A stretch of 64,000 bases of DNA from contig NC_057764.1 in the NCBI RefSeq assembly GCF_010389155.1, forward strand, positions 4,588,001-4,652,000. Reading direction: 5' to 3'. Positions within the stretch are counted from its first letter, which is position 1. Every line of letters starts with the position of its first letter. The notes beneath the pieces are model-generated. The model saw only the letters and a program-made list of their open reading frames with translations. It searched no databases and was not told where the DNA came from. The translations under genes were made by a program, and so were the position numbers. Source of the stretch: Erigeron canadensis (taxonomy: Eukaryota > Streptophyta > Magnoliopsida > Asterales > Asteraceae). Below, piece after piece: positions 44,816 through 56,480 of this stretch.

Positions 44816-46598
44816 GGGGATTGCTACATGCATCCCTATAGGCTGTAGATAAGAATTAATATTTTTTTTAAAATTAATCAATAATAAATCAAAGATTCTC
44901 TTAATTAATTGTTACTAACTAAATTACTTTCATTCCCTATTTTGACTCAAGTATCTTCGTAATATTCAAATCAACCCATTACAAGTTTTTTTTTTCATTT
45001 TTGTGTATAACCTGTGATACACGATTCATAGGGAACCAAAGTAAATGAAACCAAAGTAAATCAAAAGACAGAGTATAAACCAAACTAAAAACCAAACTAA
45101 AACCAACATTAACACGTAAAAAAGACAGAGTATAAACCGTCATACGACGCGTTATTAGAATGTTCGCAAATCAAAAGACGAAATACGATAAAATGTGGTG
45201 GCCTAGTACTTCAAACTGAACACCGGGTTTAGTCCAAGATCACGTGCCATTTCTTTCCTCCTCTTTGCTGGTTGATTTGAAGAGGCGTTTTCCCCATCAA
45301 CAATGTTTTCCTTGTTATGACATGTGGTCCTCGTATGTCCAAGTTCTTTGCATATAGAACATTTGTTACGCGTTTTACTTGCCAATTCTTTTCCACCCTT
45401 GATACGCCCCTTCTTTGGACGACCTTTTGTTGCTGATTTTGGGGGACACAAAATGGTGCATCTTTTTTCCAATTCAGTGCCTTGGACAGTTTTATGAGTG
45501 AATGACACATTTGCTGATACAGGTTGCATGACACTGGCACTTTGAAATGAATCTAGACTCCAACGTAAAGGAAAATATACCCGTGGTATCTCAAAACAAT
45601 CCTTGTGAAGAAGTGCCAGAAATATATGACGGCAAAGTATTCCCCAAAACTCAAAATTCTTGCAGCTACACAAAGCAATGTGCCCATCCCAAAAAACTTG
45701 ATGACTTTTATGATTTTCACTTTCAAAGTAACGTATAATAAAGTCATTACCTTTGACACGCACAATTAGATATTGGTTTGCTCTTTCAAATTCGGCTTGA
45801 AAAATCTTGAAAGCAAATGGGGTAAGAATTCCATAAGCTTGTTCTTCCAAAGGCGATTTTGTTGTTTGGCATAATTGTTGTAGAAAATATATGCCTCCTC
45901 AAAAGTGCTAAAGGTTTGGCCAATGAAAGGTTCGTTATTCAAAGTTTCATCGATAACATCTTTGTCGTAATCCTCGACCGGAGGATTGTTCAAATCAAAC
46001 ATAATTCCTGATTGTGCAACATGGTTACTATTATCAACTTATGAATGATACAGAAGACCAACATAACATCTATTAGTAGAATGTATAATAGAATTGATAC
46101 AAGTAACAAATGATGGCACTGAAACTAGTGTTAGAACAACAACACAAAGCTAATAACTAAACGGTAGGACATGGCTTTTGCAAAATGGAAGACAAAAATT
46201 TTAATAAATAAAACTCAAATGAAAATGATGGTGACGACTTGGCTTTTCCAAAATCTAAATAGGAATATATATAAACAAAATGATGTAATGTCAAGAACAA
46301 AAATATATATAAATACAGATAGGTTGAGAATAGATACATACATAGAGAAGACGACGATTGGATATTAGAGATAGAGCCTGCGAAAAATGGTTGTATGTTG
46401 AAAAAGTTTTTGCTTTTGATAAAAGTATAAATTAAAAGTAGGAGATTTGATTTTGGAGAAAAAAAATAGGAAGCAAATATTACGGAGTAATTTCGTTAGT
46501 AACAGTTAATTAAGAGAATCTTTGATTTATTAATGATTAATTTTAAAAGAAATATTAATTCTTATTTACAGCCTATAAGGCTGCATATAGCAATCCCC
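44816..46598. mobile_element. 1.8 kb MULE carrying a deleted FAR1-like gene
   Basis: Perfect 9 bp duplication TTTATATAA (44807-44815, 46599-46607). TIRs of about 110 bp start GGGGATTGCTACATGCA and, in complement, GGGGATTGCTATATGCA. The only coding content is the FAR1-like remnant at 45203-46002. The FAR1/Jittery clade is a known MULE transposase lineage, so this is an internally deleted member rather than captured host sequence (established plus inference). Confidence 0.9.
45203..46002 (-). pseudogene. FAR1/FHY3-related MULE transposase, internal deletion
   Basis: The N-terminal part (46002 to about 45862) starts MFDLNNPPVEDYDK and has the beginning of the FAR1 DNA-binding domain (EPFIGQTFSTFEEAYIFYNN). 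The frame then meets, out of phase, the C-terminal part (45856-45203): SPLEEQAYGILTPFAFK, the SWIM finger CSCKNFEFWGILCRH, and a zinc knuckle CSICKELGHTRTTC (C-x2-C-x4-H-x4-C). The whole catalytic core with its DDE residues is missing, so roughly two thirds of a normal FAR1-like protein is deleted at about 45,860. The preserved 215-residue C-terminal frame is otherwise open. Confidence 0.88.
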
Positions 46599-46836
46599 TT
46601 TATATAATTGAATAGTTGGTGCTAACAATAATCTGTTTGCTATATATAATCTAGTTTTATCTACTTTAACTTCTGATCAATAATTGGATATGAGTAATTG
46701 GTTAACCGATATTTAAATCTAAGAGAGTTACTTAACTTTATTTATACAATATTATAAAGCAAATATACCTTGTCTAAAATTTTAAGTACTTCTTTAAAAT
46801 GTACCTCATACTTATTCTATATTAACTTAAAATAAC

Positions 46837-47264
46837 TACAAGAAAAAGTACCCGCGCGTTGCGGCGGTGATGAAGGTGATGGCGGGGTGGTTATATAATG
46901 GTGGTGGCGGTGAGCTACCCGACGGGCTCCACCCTTAGCGATACGAGCTCTGCCCTCGGATTTATAAATTCGTCAAAAGTATATGTCAAATGACCTCTCT
47001 AATGAAAGAGCATGAAGTTGTAAGCACACCCATATAATTTTTATAATTTATCGATATACGGTTTTGAGATGAAAGATTTTGAATTAATTAGAGGAATAAA
47101 ATGATTTATGGATGAGAGAAAAAAAATGAGTGTTTGAGATTTGAATAGAGGGTATTATAATTATATTAGGTAAATCTATAATAGATGAAAGGGGCATTTT
47201 AGAGAAGTAAATGTTGAAATTTAAAATTTAGACAGTGACTAGTTGCTTTATAATATAGTATAGA
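46837..47264 (-). mobile_element. Non-autonomous Helitron, minus strand
   Basis: The minus-strand 5' end TCTATACTATATTATAAAGC begins at 47264. The stem near the 3' end is CCGCAACGCGCGGG (46851-46864), and the end is TTGTAG before T rather than CTAG. Followed by an inverted partial copy. Confidence 0.6.
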
Positions 47265-47279
47265 TAATATCATTTCTCA

Positions 47280-47585
47280 TATCTCAAATATCAATTTTTC
47301 ATTTTTTTTTCTCTCCTCCATAAGTCATTTTATTTCTCTAATTCATTCAAAATCTTTTATCTCAAAAACCATACATCGATAAATTATAAAATATTATATG
47401 GGTGTTTTTAAAACTTCATGCTCTTTCATTAGAGAGGTCATTCTACAAACTTTCAACGAATTTTTAAATCTGAAGGCGGAGCCCGTACGGCTAAGGGCGG
47501 AGTCCGTCAGGTAGATCACCCTATCACCGCCAACACCGTCACCGTCATTAAATCACCCCCCCCCTCCACAACGTGCGAATACCTT
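47280..47585 (+). mobile_element. Inverted partial copy of the adjacent Helitron
   Basis: Matches the complement of 46900-47150 over blocks such as GACCTCTCTAATGAAAGAGCATG (seen here as its complement) and GAGCCCGTACGGCTAAGGG; the 5' terminal part is missing. Ends near ACAACGTGCG. The two copies stand head to head around 47265-47280. Confidence 0.6.
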
Positions 47586-48031
47586 TCTCTCTTCAATATA
47601 AATTACTGACATCATTATGTTAAACTAAATTAGCTATAAACACATAACATTTTTCTTAATCATATCAATTGAAAGGTGTAAAATACATGGATCTGTGATC
47701 CAAAGTCATGTTTTACATATAAGTAGTGATTAATCTACAATATCTTTAAATAGTTGTACATTACGTTTGTATATGAATTTAATGTTTCGTAGATTCATCA
47801 TCATCCTTTGCATATTAACGAATAGGGAGATGATATCATATCATATTTTTTTTATACATCTACCACACTAATGCGTTAATAACTTTTATCGTCTGGTGTA
47901 TAAATTATACATTATAATAGATATATTTAAAAAATAGTACAAATATCACCTCTCTAAGGAATATGAGCAATAATATATTGTTTCTAACTAGCTAATCAAA
48001 CCGCATATTATGTTGACACCTGAATAGAATT
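47586..48031. other. AT-rich intergenic DNA
   Basis: No feature recognised. Confidence 0.4.
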
Positions 48032-48215
48032 GGATAGGGATCCTATAAAGTTGCTTTCAACTTTACTAAAGTCGAAAGCATCTTAACTTTTAGATTAAAA
48101 TCAAAGATCAAGACTCAAAGATCATTTTTGAATCTTGACCCTTGATTTTAATTCAAGAGTTAGGATTAACAATTTTACCAATAAAGTTATAAATAACTTT
48201 AGAGGATCACAATCC
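48032..48215. mobile_element. 184 bp MULE-type MITE (family B, copy 2)
   Basis: Perfect 9 bp duplication AATAGAATT (48023-48031, 48216-48224). Ends GGATAGGGATCCTATAAAG and CTTTAGAGGATCACAATCC; same architecture as 33982-34168, including the central CTTGACCCTTGATTTTAATT-type palindrome. Confidence 0.88.
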
Positions 48216-48224
48216 AATAGAATT

Positions 48225-48717
48225 TTAGTTTTTAAAGATACAACACAATGAATGTGTTTTACTTTTTATTATATCAAACACTATTATATTGTATATATTG
48301 AGTAAGCAATGTTAACACTTAAGAATATAATTTGTTTAAAAATCATAACATATACATCACATTAATTATGTTAAAAATCTTGATAATTTTAATCTCTTAG
48401 TATTACAATGATCAATTTTGATCAACAAATTTGTATCTTATTTCAAGAAAAACTTTTCATGATTATCTATTAAAATTATTTTAAGTCATAATATCTTGAA
48501 ATATGTTTCCATTTTTCATTTTTTTTATTAATGTAATAAAAATTTCAAGATTATATACTAATATATCATGAAAGTCTCTTTTAAAGTAAAATGACATCAT
48601 CACAATTTTATTTTATTAATATAAGAGAAGAGATGTTTCATATTAACAAGTTCAATTGTCCTATTTAACAATAATATAATAAAATTAGATAAAGGAGTTT
48701 AAAAAATTATAACCGTA
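48225..48717. other. AT-rich intergenic DNA
   Basis: No gene or clear element seen. Confidence 0.4.
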
Positions 48718-49570
48718 TCTATACTATTTAATAAAACATAAGATTCTTTTTCCCTTTAAACTTTCAGTCTTTGAAAACTCAAAAATATTCCTCTCATTTA
48801 TTCACTAATTTACACATATCCACCTAATGAAAAAACCACCGCCCAAGGGCGTTTTCATGAAATTACAGTCACTAGAGGCTTATACCTTCTTAACATCCCT
48901 CAACCCATAAAATAACTAAATTATCACCTTTAACATCAATTACTTATATACATTCACCACCACCACCGCTACTGACACTACCGTCTGTAGATGCAATTTC
49001 TGAGCACCTTTTATTGTCCGTCGCAATGCAATTCTAAGGGCTGATTATGATGAAGAGAAGGCATCATCAAGGTCGTGATGACGTCATTATCACTTCGTGA
49101 TGACGTCAGCACGAGGCTAGTAGTTCGTGTAAGGGAGTTCAAGGCCTACGAACGAGATAGAAGCCTAGCCCATGTAGCAGCCTATATATAGTAGAATTAC
49201 TTTACAATTTACGTTTTGAGGGTTTGAGTCTAGACAGAAATCGTCCATAGTGCACGGGGTAGAGATCTATACCCCGTGCCAGTAAGATGTATACTGATTT
49301 GGTGTAATATCCATATGATTAATGATATTCACAAGTTTTACATCTGTTTTTATCTCTTATTCTTCATGTAATTCTTGTTTTTATGTCCATTAATTATACA
49401 GAAACCTCAAAGTCAATTATGAATGGATTCCGCACTTTCATAGTCGAATTGGTCACGATTCGAACGGTCCGACGTGTTTTAACACCGCCGCCACCTGTCA
49501 CCATCACTTCCACCACTTGCTGCAGCGACCATTAACCCATTGCCGCCGCATTCCGCGGGCATAAGTTTAG
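48718..49570 (+). mobile_element. Helitron-like element with an inserted LTR-like segment
   Basis: 5' end TCTATACTATTTAATAAAAC after host A. 3' end has the CCGC-ATTCC-GCGGG stem and TTAG (for CTAG) before T. The middle (about 49044-49485) differs in base composition and carries promoter-like motifs, suggesting a nested insertion. Confidence 0.5.
49044..49485 (+). repeat. LTR-like segment with two TGACGTCA boxes and TATA
   Basis: Begins near TGATTATGATGAAG. Two GTGATGACGTCA repeats (about 49074 and 49101) lie ~85 bp upstream of a TATA box (CTATATATAG, about 49182). Downstream is a hairpin with 10 bp arms, GCACGGGGTA and TACCCCGTGC (49253-49280). No target duplication was resolved, so the LTR identity is tentative. 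Confidence 0.4.
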
Positions 49571-49599
49571 TTACATGTTACATAAATGGAGAAGGATTT

Positions 49600-49845
49600 T
49601 GATCCATTATACGAACGAAATACTAAATCTAACTCCTTTATAGAAAAAACTATCTCTCCCCTTTTTCAACTTTTTATCCTTAAAAAACTCAAAATACCTT
49701 TAACTTTCAACTTATTCTCAACCCACACATTACATCTATCCAAATTATATACTTTAACCCTTAATTAATAACCAGAACATTAACAACAACACCACCCTTC
49801 GGCGCCATATCTACCGCGTTGCACGGATACTCTTTTCATTTCTTA
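49600..49845 (+). mobile_element. Helitron fragment
   Basis: AT-rich body like those at 48718 and 62224, ending with ACCGCGTTGCACGGAT, the hairpin region of this Helitron family. No clean ends. The short frame 49586-49768 is not a gene. Confidence 0.4.
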
Positions 49846-50107
49846 CATCTATTTGAATACCATAGCTAAGAATAACCAACAATATCGGCAAAAAGAAAGG
49901 CTTTCCAGTCCTTTCCAAGAGGGAAAACTTCGTCGTTGTGAAACTTTTAAATTACCCAACACCCGCAAAATACGATAAATGCAATAACATTTTTCAAGCT
50001 AATGAAATCGGTAAGTGTCAATCATTTGTAAGTTATCGCCAGGAGGCATCAGAAAAACATGACTAAAAGACTTACCACGTTAGAACACCTTGGACATAGG
50101 TGGATGG
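49846..50107. other. Intergenic DNA
   Basis: Nothing recognised except the last five bases (GATGG), the presumed target duplication of the next element. Confidence 0.4.
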
Positions 50108-50939
50108 TCTTGTAGTGTCATCATGTTAATTATAAACGTATGTCCGGAAATAATTTAAGCTTACAGGGTCACACGAAATGACACAGTAACTCTATACTAT
50201 TGATTATTATATTAAAGTAACATATAATAATTAATTCATCACGAAATAATTAATTTAAATAAATTAAGGAGTTAATTGTATTTAATTAATTAAAAAGTAG
50301 GTTAAATGTAAAATTAGGAAATTAGAGTTGGGCTCTAATTCTTAATAAGGGGGGTCGAACTTTTAAGGCTTGGAAAGCCTTGAAGTTGTTTGCCCATCAA
50401 GATTAAAACCCTAAAAATTAATCCTATAAATAGAAGATTTAATTAAAAAGTTATAAAAATTCTTACACATAAGAAATCCTTTCTTTTTTCCTCCATTGTA
50501 GTTCGGCCGAAACCTTTTTAAGGGTGTTCGGATTTGTGCCGTTAAAAACCCCACATGGAATTTCATATTTAATTGTTGGCATTAATTACGTGGTTTTTGT
50601 TTAGTCTACAATTTGGTTTACGGTTCATGGACTTCCAAGTTCATGGGGGGTTTTTCGAATCACACAAGGTTTTGAATTAAGGGAATAAATAAAGGGGTTT
50701 CTTGTTCGTGATCGAAGTACTAGCATACGATATAAGTGATGTTTAGTGTGCGATCGTAGATTAATTTTACTTTAAACCCTAATTCATAATAATAATAATA
50801 ATATCATTATTATTTATTGGAGCTTTACATAAGGTACACGTCTCAATTCTATTATTTGTTAATTAATTTGATTGCATATACGTTTCTTTCCGTTGCGTAC
50901 TCGTGAATTGTTATATGTTTATGTGCTAATATTCTAATA
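50108..50939 (+). repeat. 5' LTR of copia element 3
   Basis: Starts TCTTGTAGTGTCATCATG (eroded TG) and ends TTCTAATA where the 3' copy has TTCTAACA. Shares long blocks with 60078-60895, for example AATTATAAACGTATGTCCGG. Confidence 0.85.
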
Positions 50940-50955
50940 GTAGCATCACGAGCCA
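50940..50955 (+). promoter_or_regulatory. Degenerate primer-binding site
   Basis: GTAGCATCACGAGCCA resembles TGGTATCAAGAGCCA, a common copia PBS variant; called mainly from its position right after the LTR. Confidence 0.45.
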
Positions 50956-52253
50956 CATATGTGATCTATTAGTTACAAAGATCAAAACTTGAAGGGGGGT
51001 TAAGAGTTGGTTTTTAATTAATTGTTTAAATAATTAAAAGAGCTTTCTTATTTTTTAATTAATTAAAATTGGTTTTAATTAAATAAAATTGAGGGTTTTG
51101 TTTAATTAATTTGAGCTAATTCAATGGTGGATTGAAACCCCCATGACAAGTTTTGAATTTTGAATTGATATGATTTATGTGTTATAAATTGCATGTTACG
51201 TGTTTCTTAATTATTTAAAGTTGTTAAATAATAGTAAAATCACAAGAATTTCATACAAATTTAATTGTGATTTTATAGAATATATAGAGATATATATATT
51301 GCAAAGCATGATGATCAAATAATTAGGGTTAATTATTAGATAATTGTGTGACTATATGAATTTTCGTGTGACTTTTCTGATTTGCGACAGTTCACTAAAA
51401 AAATTCATATCTTTTAATCGGTAATGTGTTAGAAGTTGTGATTTGGACAGTAGATGCTCAACACATAGGGCTAAAACTTTTGTAGTTCTGGCCGAAAGCT
51501 GAATCGGATCAGAAACAGGTCTAAACTGGTCGTCAAGCTTCTAGAAATTTCCAATCAGCATGTTTATGTGTTTATGTGTTATTACTTGTTAATTAAAATT
51601 GTTTAAAGACTTAGGCAATCAAGGTAACTTGATGTATGTGGTCCTCTTCTTCGGAAGGGGGAGCCGGAATTTAAACATATGCATGAACCATAGTGACCAT
51701 GTTTAGGTGACCTACCTTAACTTGTTGCTTGATTAAAGTAGTTCGGTAATTAGTAAGTTTTTTAATTTTTGTATTATTTATAAGCTGTATAAAGGTGATG
51801 CAAAAACTGTTTTCTTGAAAAAATATAAAATTGACTAAGAACTATCGAAATAGAGGTTTCATTAATAAAATTGGAGTCTTACAACCTTGTGATAAACCGA
51901 CTCACCCATTTGAACAAACTCTAAGAGAGGTATGCCGGAGTGCGTTAGCCTTCTAAAAGGGAGGGTTTTAATTGCGTTCATCAAAAACCTTTGCCCTTGC
52001 GCTTCTTTGTGCGTTCAATTAGAGCTACCGAGCTCTCTTGTGTTGTTAAGACTATATATAAAAATTATTTTATTAAATATTATGTTATGAAGATTATGCA
52101 TGAGTTTTCATACATAAACTTTTGATTCACATCAAATGCATTACCCATTTAAAGTTAAGTCATTGCCACCCACTTTGATTAGAGCACTTGCCAGTGCTTT
52201 TCGCTCTGCGTGAGACCGTAGGCGAATTGTATCTCTTCAAGGTAGATTACCAC
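50956..52253 (+). other. 5' internal leader of copia element 3
   Basis: No ORF. AT-rich with TTAATTAA-rich stretches near 51010-51110. It may include further unrecognised insertions, since copia leaders are normally much shorter. Confidence 0.4.
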
Positions 52254-55217
52254 TATAACAACCGTCTTAAAAATGTTCTTATTAAGTTCTTAAAAACGTA
52301 CATTTGCCATTAGAACGGCCAGGCAGTTCAATTTATCTAAGTTCTTGACGTACTTTAGACCTCCATTATGTGCTTATATGAAGGTCAATTTGATCTAAAA
52401 TCTTGATTTATATGACGGGTTCATGATTGTGTGCAATGAGATAATAAAGTTCGGTTCATAAACATTCATGCTCATTAAGGTTCTAGTTCAAAATGTTCTC
52501 AAATGGTCCTTGCATTTATGAAGTCCATTAAATATGGGAAATGTATATATTGAAAAGATGAGAACCTTAGAGAGAGAAAACTATCACTAATCATTCTCTT
52601 CTTCTCTCTACTTTCTCACACTAAAACACCTTGCAGCCACATTTTTCACCCATAAATTCATCCTTTGATTTTGGATTGTTAAATCGAAATCACTTGTACT
52701 TCTAGCATCCTTGTGATAATCAAAACGTGTTTCTAGAATCAAATCTCAGGTAACAACAACAAATTATGAGTTTTTGATCAAATTAAAAGTGAACTTTTCC
52801 AACTTTATGTTCTTGATGATTTGGTCTAATTTTGATATGAAATTGTGTTAATGATTAATGGGTTCGTGTCTAAATGTGTTTAATGACATGTTTGTTAACA
52901 AATTTGGGTCATAACATGCTTTAATTTACAAAACCCATTTTGTGAAAGTGAAAGTAAACTTGTTCTTGAGGTTATGACTTGTTCATGTGTTATTCGATCT
53001 TGAAAAGCATTAAAAGTGTTACGGGTTAATGTTAATATGCATATATGTGCTAGTGTTATGTTTTAGCAAGTCCTGAAATCGATCTAGATCCTCGTATCAC
53101 GTTTTGTTCTTGTTCAGCTCGTCTGGGATCATGGGACGATCCTGGGTGGGACGATCTTGTCCTAGGCTGCCTTCCTTGTTCATGGTTCATATTCGTTCCA
53201 TCTTGTGTGGTGTTGTGTTGTTGTTGGTACGTATTATGGGTAACCGATCCTTTGGATTGGTTTAGCTCAAACACTTGTTCGTGAAACGATCTTGTTCTTA
53301 TACTTGTCCTTGAAAATGGGACGATCCTGAAACCAGGAACCCAAAACGATCTTGAGCTCTGTCTGATGAAACGATCCGGACTTGGCTTGAACATTAAAAC
53401 GATCTTGCACTCTATATATACCAAAACGATTTTGGATCTCTTTACCTTGAAACGATCTTGAACATGCTATCATGGGACGATCTTGTACTCAGACTACTAG
53501 GACGATCCTGACCTTGATTCATTGGGATGATCTTGAGCTTGGAGACTATAAGACGATCTTGAGTTGAAAGCTAAAACGATCTTGATGTCCAAAACCCTAG
53601 GATGACTTTGTGCACTCATATAACAACACGTACTTGTTTTATAACATACCACACTTGATCCTTAATCATCTAATCAGTTCATAACAACATCATTACTCGA
53701 TTAAACACATCTAAGGCTGATCATCTACACCAAAGCTAGATCATGGTTCGATCTAAGATAACGTACAAAGTGCAAACCCTAATTAAGTGCAAATAAAACA
53801 TGTTTTATCTTGATTATCAAAGTACGAGTTCTATGATCAATTAAAATGAGTTCTAAAGACTAAAAGTTCATCATTAAAGACATGTTCAACTCATTAACGC
53901 GATAAGTACTTATTTGTGAGTTCAAAGACATTAAGTTCGAGTCCAGTTCATGAACTTAAAGTTCATTTAAAACTCTTTTGAGTCAAAACGTTCAAAGATC
54001 TTCAAAGGACCAAATCATCAGTTCATCAAGGGCATTTTGTGATTAAATAATCACATGAACTAATATACATACTTCTTTATGATCATTATGTGCTTAGGAA
54101 TCCATCAAGACGTGCTTGGATTTCGATAGATATACTCATCTATCTTTGTGCTTGTTCTCTGTACTAATACCACTTGTGCTTGTACCAGATCACTGTGAGT
54201 TCACTAATCCCCCTTTCGTACATTTGTTCAAAGTTCTTTATCGGGGACTGAAAAGCATGAAAACTATTTTCGTACTTGTACATATGTTCGTGAACTATCT
54301 TACGTACTATATTATGAGCTTGATCTTGAACTACTTATGAAATGATTCTTAAACTGTTTGAAGGGTATTTAAGTCTTGAATGGGTAGGATCTTAAATATG
54401 TTTATACTACTGTACTTGATCTTTATTATGTTCTAGTTCGTACATGTACTTGTTCAGTTCTTGTTCACTAGCTATCAATTCATATCTCAAAGTTCAGGGA
54501 ATGAACCGTAGGTAATTGGACAGCGCTGTTTAGGGTAGGCCCACCCTCATTCTCCACAGTTCAGGAGAATGCATATTACTTGTTCTTGTACATGTCATCT
54601 GTTCTGACATAGATCTTACTATCATATGAGCACACTATTATATTAAGTTCAGTTCTGGCCAATCGGTTTAGCAGTGACAACTTATACCTAAAGTTCATTA
54701 TATGTTCTTGCTCAGTTCATGCCATTATAAAGTACTTATGTTCAACGTGCAGATCTTGATCTAGTTCTTATTATTACAGAACACATTGGTTCAACGTACA
54801 AAACTTATGTTCTTGTTCTTATTATACATATATACGTATATGTAGACTAAAGATACATTATGTGAATCTTACCAACTACTTTTGTAGTTGACCTTTTGAA
54901 CTTACATGCTTTTCAGGCTAGGTTAAGTAGATCTTCTAGCATAGGAGTCTTCCTCTCTTAAGCTCATCCTTTGGCGATTGTTCGAGCATTCAAGTTCGGA
55001 AGTTGTGAAGATTTTTCCTTGCTGTCCAGTTCAAGTACTAATTCTTAAAGACAATTGTTCTGTCTTTGTTCATTGACTATTTGAGCACATCTTATGTTCT
55101 GTAATAACTATCGTACTTCTGGTCTTTGATAATCATAATGGCTGTGTTGGAGCTTGTACTGTGTGCAATTGTGCTTATCTGTGCATCCCGTATATTCCGC
55201 TTTAGCGGGGTGTTACA
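52254..55217 (+). repeat. 2,964 bp gypsy (Tekay-type) solo LTR, TSD ACCAC
   Basis: Termini TATAACAACC (eroded TGTAACACCC) and GGGGTGTTACA; perfect 5 bp duplication ACCAC (52249-52253, 55218-55222). The ATTCCGCTTTAGCGGGG stretch near the 3' end matches this LTR type. Contains the ACGATCTTG microrepeat array at 53134-53585. No coding. Confidence 0.85.
53134..53585 (+). repeat. Microrepeat array, ACGATCYTG, about 15 copies
   Basis: Copies near 53134, 53149, 53285, 53320, 53345, 53370, 53399, 53426, 53452, 53477, 53502, 53527, 53552 and 53576, mostly 24-35 bp apart, with unrelated sequence between them. Confidence 0.9.
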
Positions 55218-55222
55218 ACCAC

Positions 55223-55589
55223 TCGTTGTGAGACAGCGGTGGACTATCTACATGTTCTTAATTGGGCGACTTAAAATGAGTTAAGAGGTGAGATCCTTGA
55301 CTCGTGTCATAAGATGGGACATAACATGTTTACAAAGCACTAAATACCCCTTTAATGTGTTGTTGTAAGTCCCATAATTCTAGGAGTTGCATGAATGCAA
55401 TTATCGTTTTCACGATTACCTTTTGAATATCGTCGTTTCTAGCTGATCAACAGTTGAAATGATTATATGTCAAGTTGGATCCTAGCCTTAGTGAAAAGTA
55501 ATTTGTTAGATGAATTTAACAAAGGGTAAATTACATTTTCTAAGGATTAATTATCGAAAATACGGATAATTGAACTTTTGTCTGTTTTG
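55223..55589 (+). other. Leader segment of copia element 3 after the insertion
   Basis: No ORF; continuation of the 5' internal region up to the gag ATG at about 55592. Confidence 0.45.
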
Positions 55590-56480
55590 AAGATGGCAAC
55601 AACAAATCCTTCTCAAAACATACACCAATCGGCTTTCAAGTCGATGCTAGAAAGGGAAATACTTTTTGGAACCAAAATTCAATGACTGGTTTCAAGTCAT
55701 TGATGAGCAGACACCATTGTTCCGGGAGCGAATGCTTCAACTTGAAAGCTGGTGCATATAATGCTCGGTACGATAGACACAATGAGGTTGCTTGTTTTAT
55801 GTCAGGAAACATGATTGCTAACCTTCAAAAGCAATTTGAGCTTTCATTTCCATGTGATATGCTCAACGAACTTGAGTCTTTGTACATAAGCAAGCCGGAG
55901 TAAGTTGTTTGACCTAGTTGATCAACTTCATGACTTGCGAAACGAGCAAGGAACGTCGGTTAGTCCTCATGTACTATAGTTGAAGAGGTACTCATGAGCT
56001 ATTGGAAAGGTTGAACTATGCTTATCATCTGCCTATTACTATTGGCATGAACCTAAAAAGAGGATTTTTTTAGGAGTTCGTGCGCAATTATAATATGCAT
56101 AGCATGAGTAAAATCATAGCTAAACTTCATGCCATGTTAATTGAGTATGAGAAAGAGCTTCCAAGAAAATCTGCTACACCCTGAGTTTTTATGATCAAGG
56201 GGGGAGGGGAAGGTTCAGGAAGTAAAACAAACGTAAGCTAAGGGCAATATTTTAGAGAAAACAAGTTGTGTTAGTCTCAAAACCTTAAAAGACCCTTTCA
56301 GCAAAAGGAGCATACGGCTAAAGTATCTAGCTGAGTTGAATGCGAAGAAGAAGCAAGCTGGTTCGGCCAGTGCTTCAAGTATCTTCATAATTGAATTATA
56401 TGTGTTGTTATACAAATAATAATTCAATAGCAAAAGAGTCAAGTTTAACTTGGACTCTAACTATCTTTGACATTGTCATC
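55590..56480 (+). pseudogene. gag: copia gag, element 3
   Basis: Starts MATTNPSQNIHQSAFKSM at about 55592; a stop follows KIQ at 55682. The next frame (55682-55903) has DRHNEVACFMSGNMIANLQKQF, typical of this copia gag group. Then TAA, and a further remnant in shifting frames (MNLKRGFF, MHSMSKIIAKLHAML) to about 56170. The following Lys/Ala-rich stretch to 56450 retains no knuckle that I can see. Non-functional. Confidence 0.75.

Noticed and set aside
53056..53473. Two minus-strand frames of 122 and 68 codons
   Set aside because: They arise from the ACGATCYTG repeat array in a non-coding LTR; no domain similarity.
53134..53585. CRISPR-like regular spacing of short repeats
   Set aside because: Repeats are only about nine bases, the spacing is irregular, and the context is a plant LTR; no cas genes.
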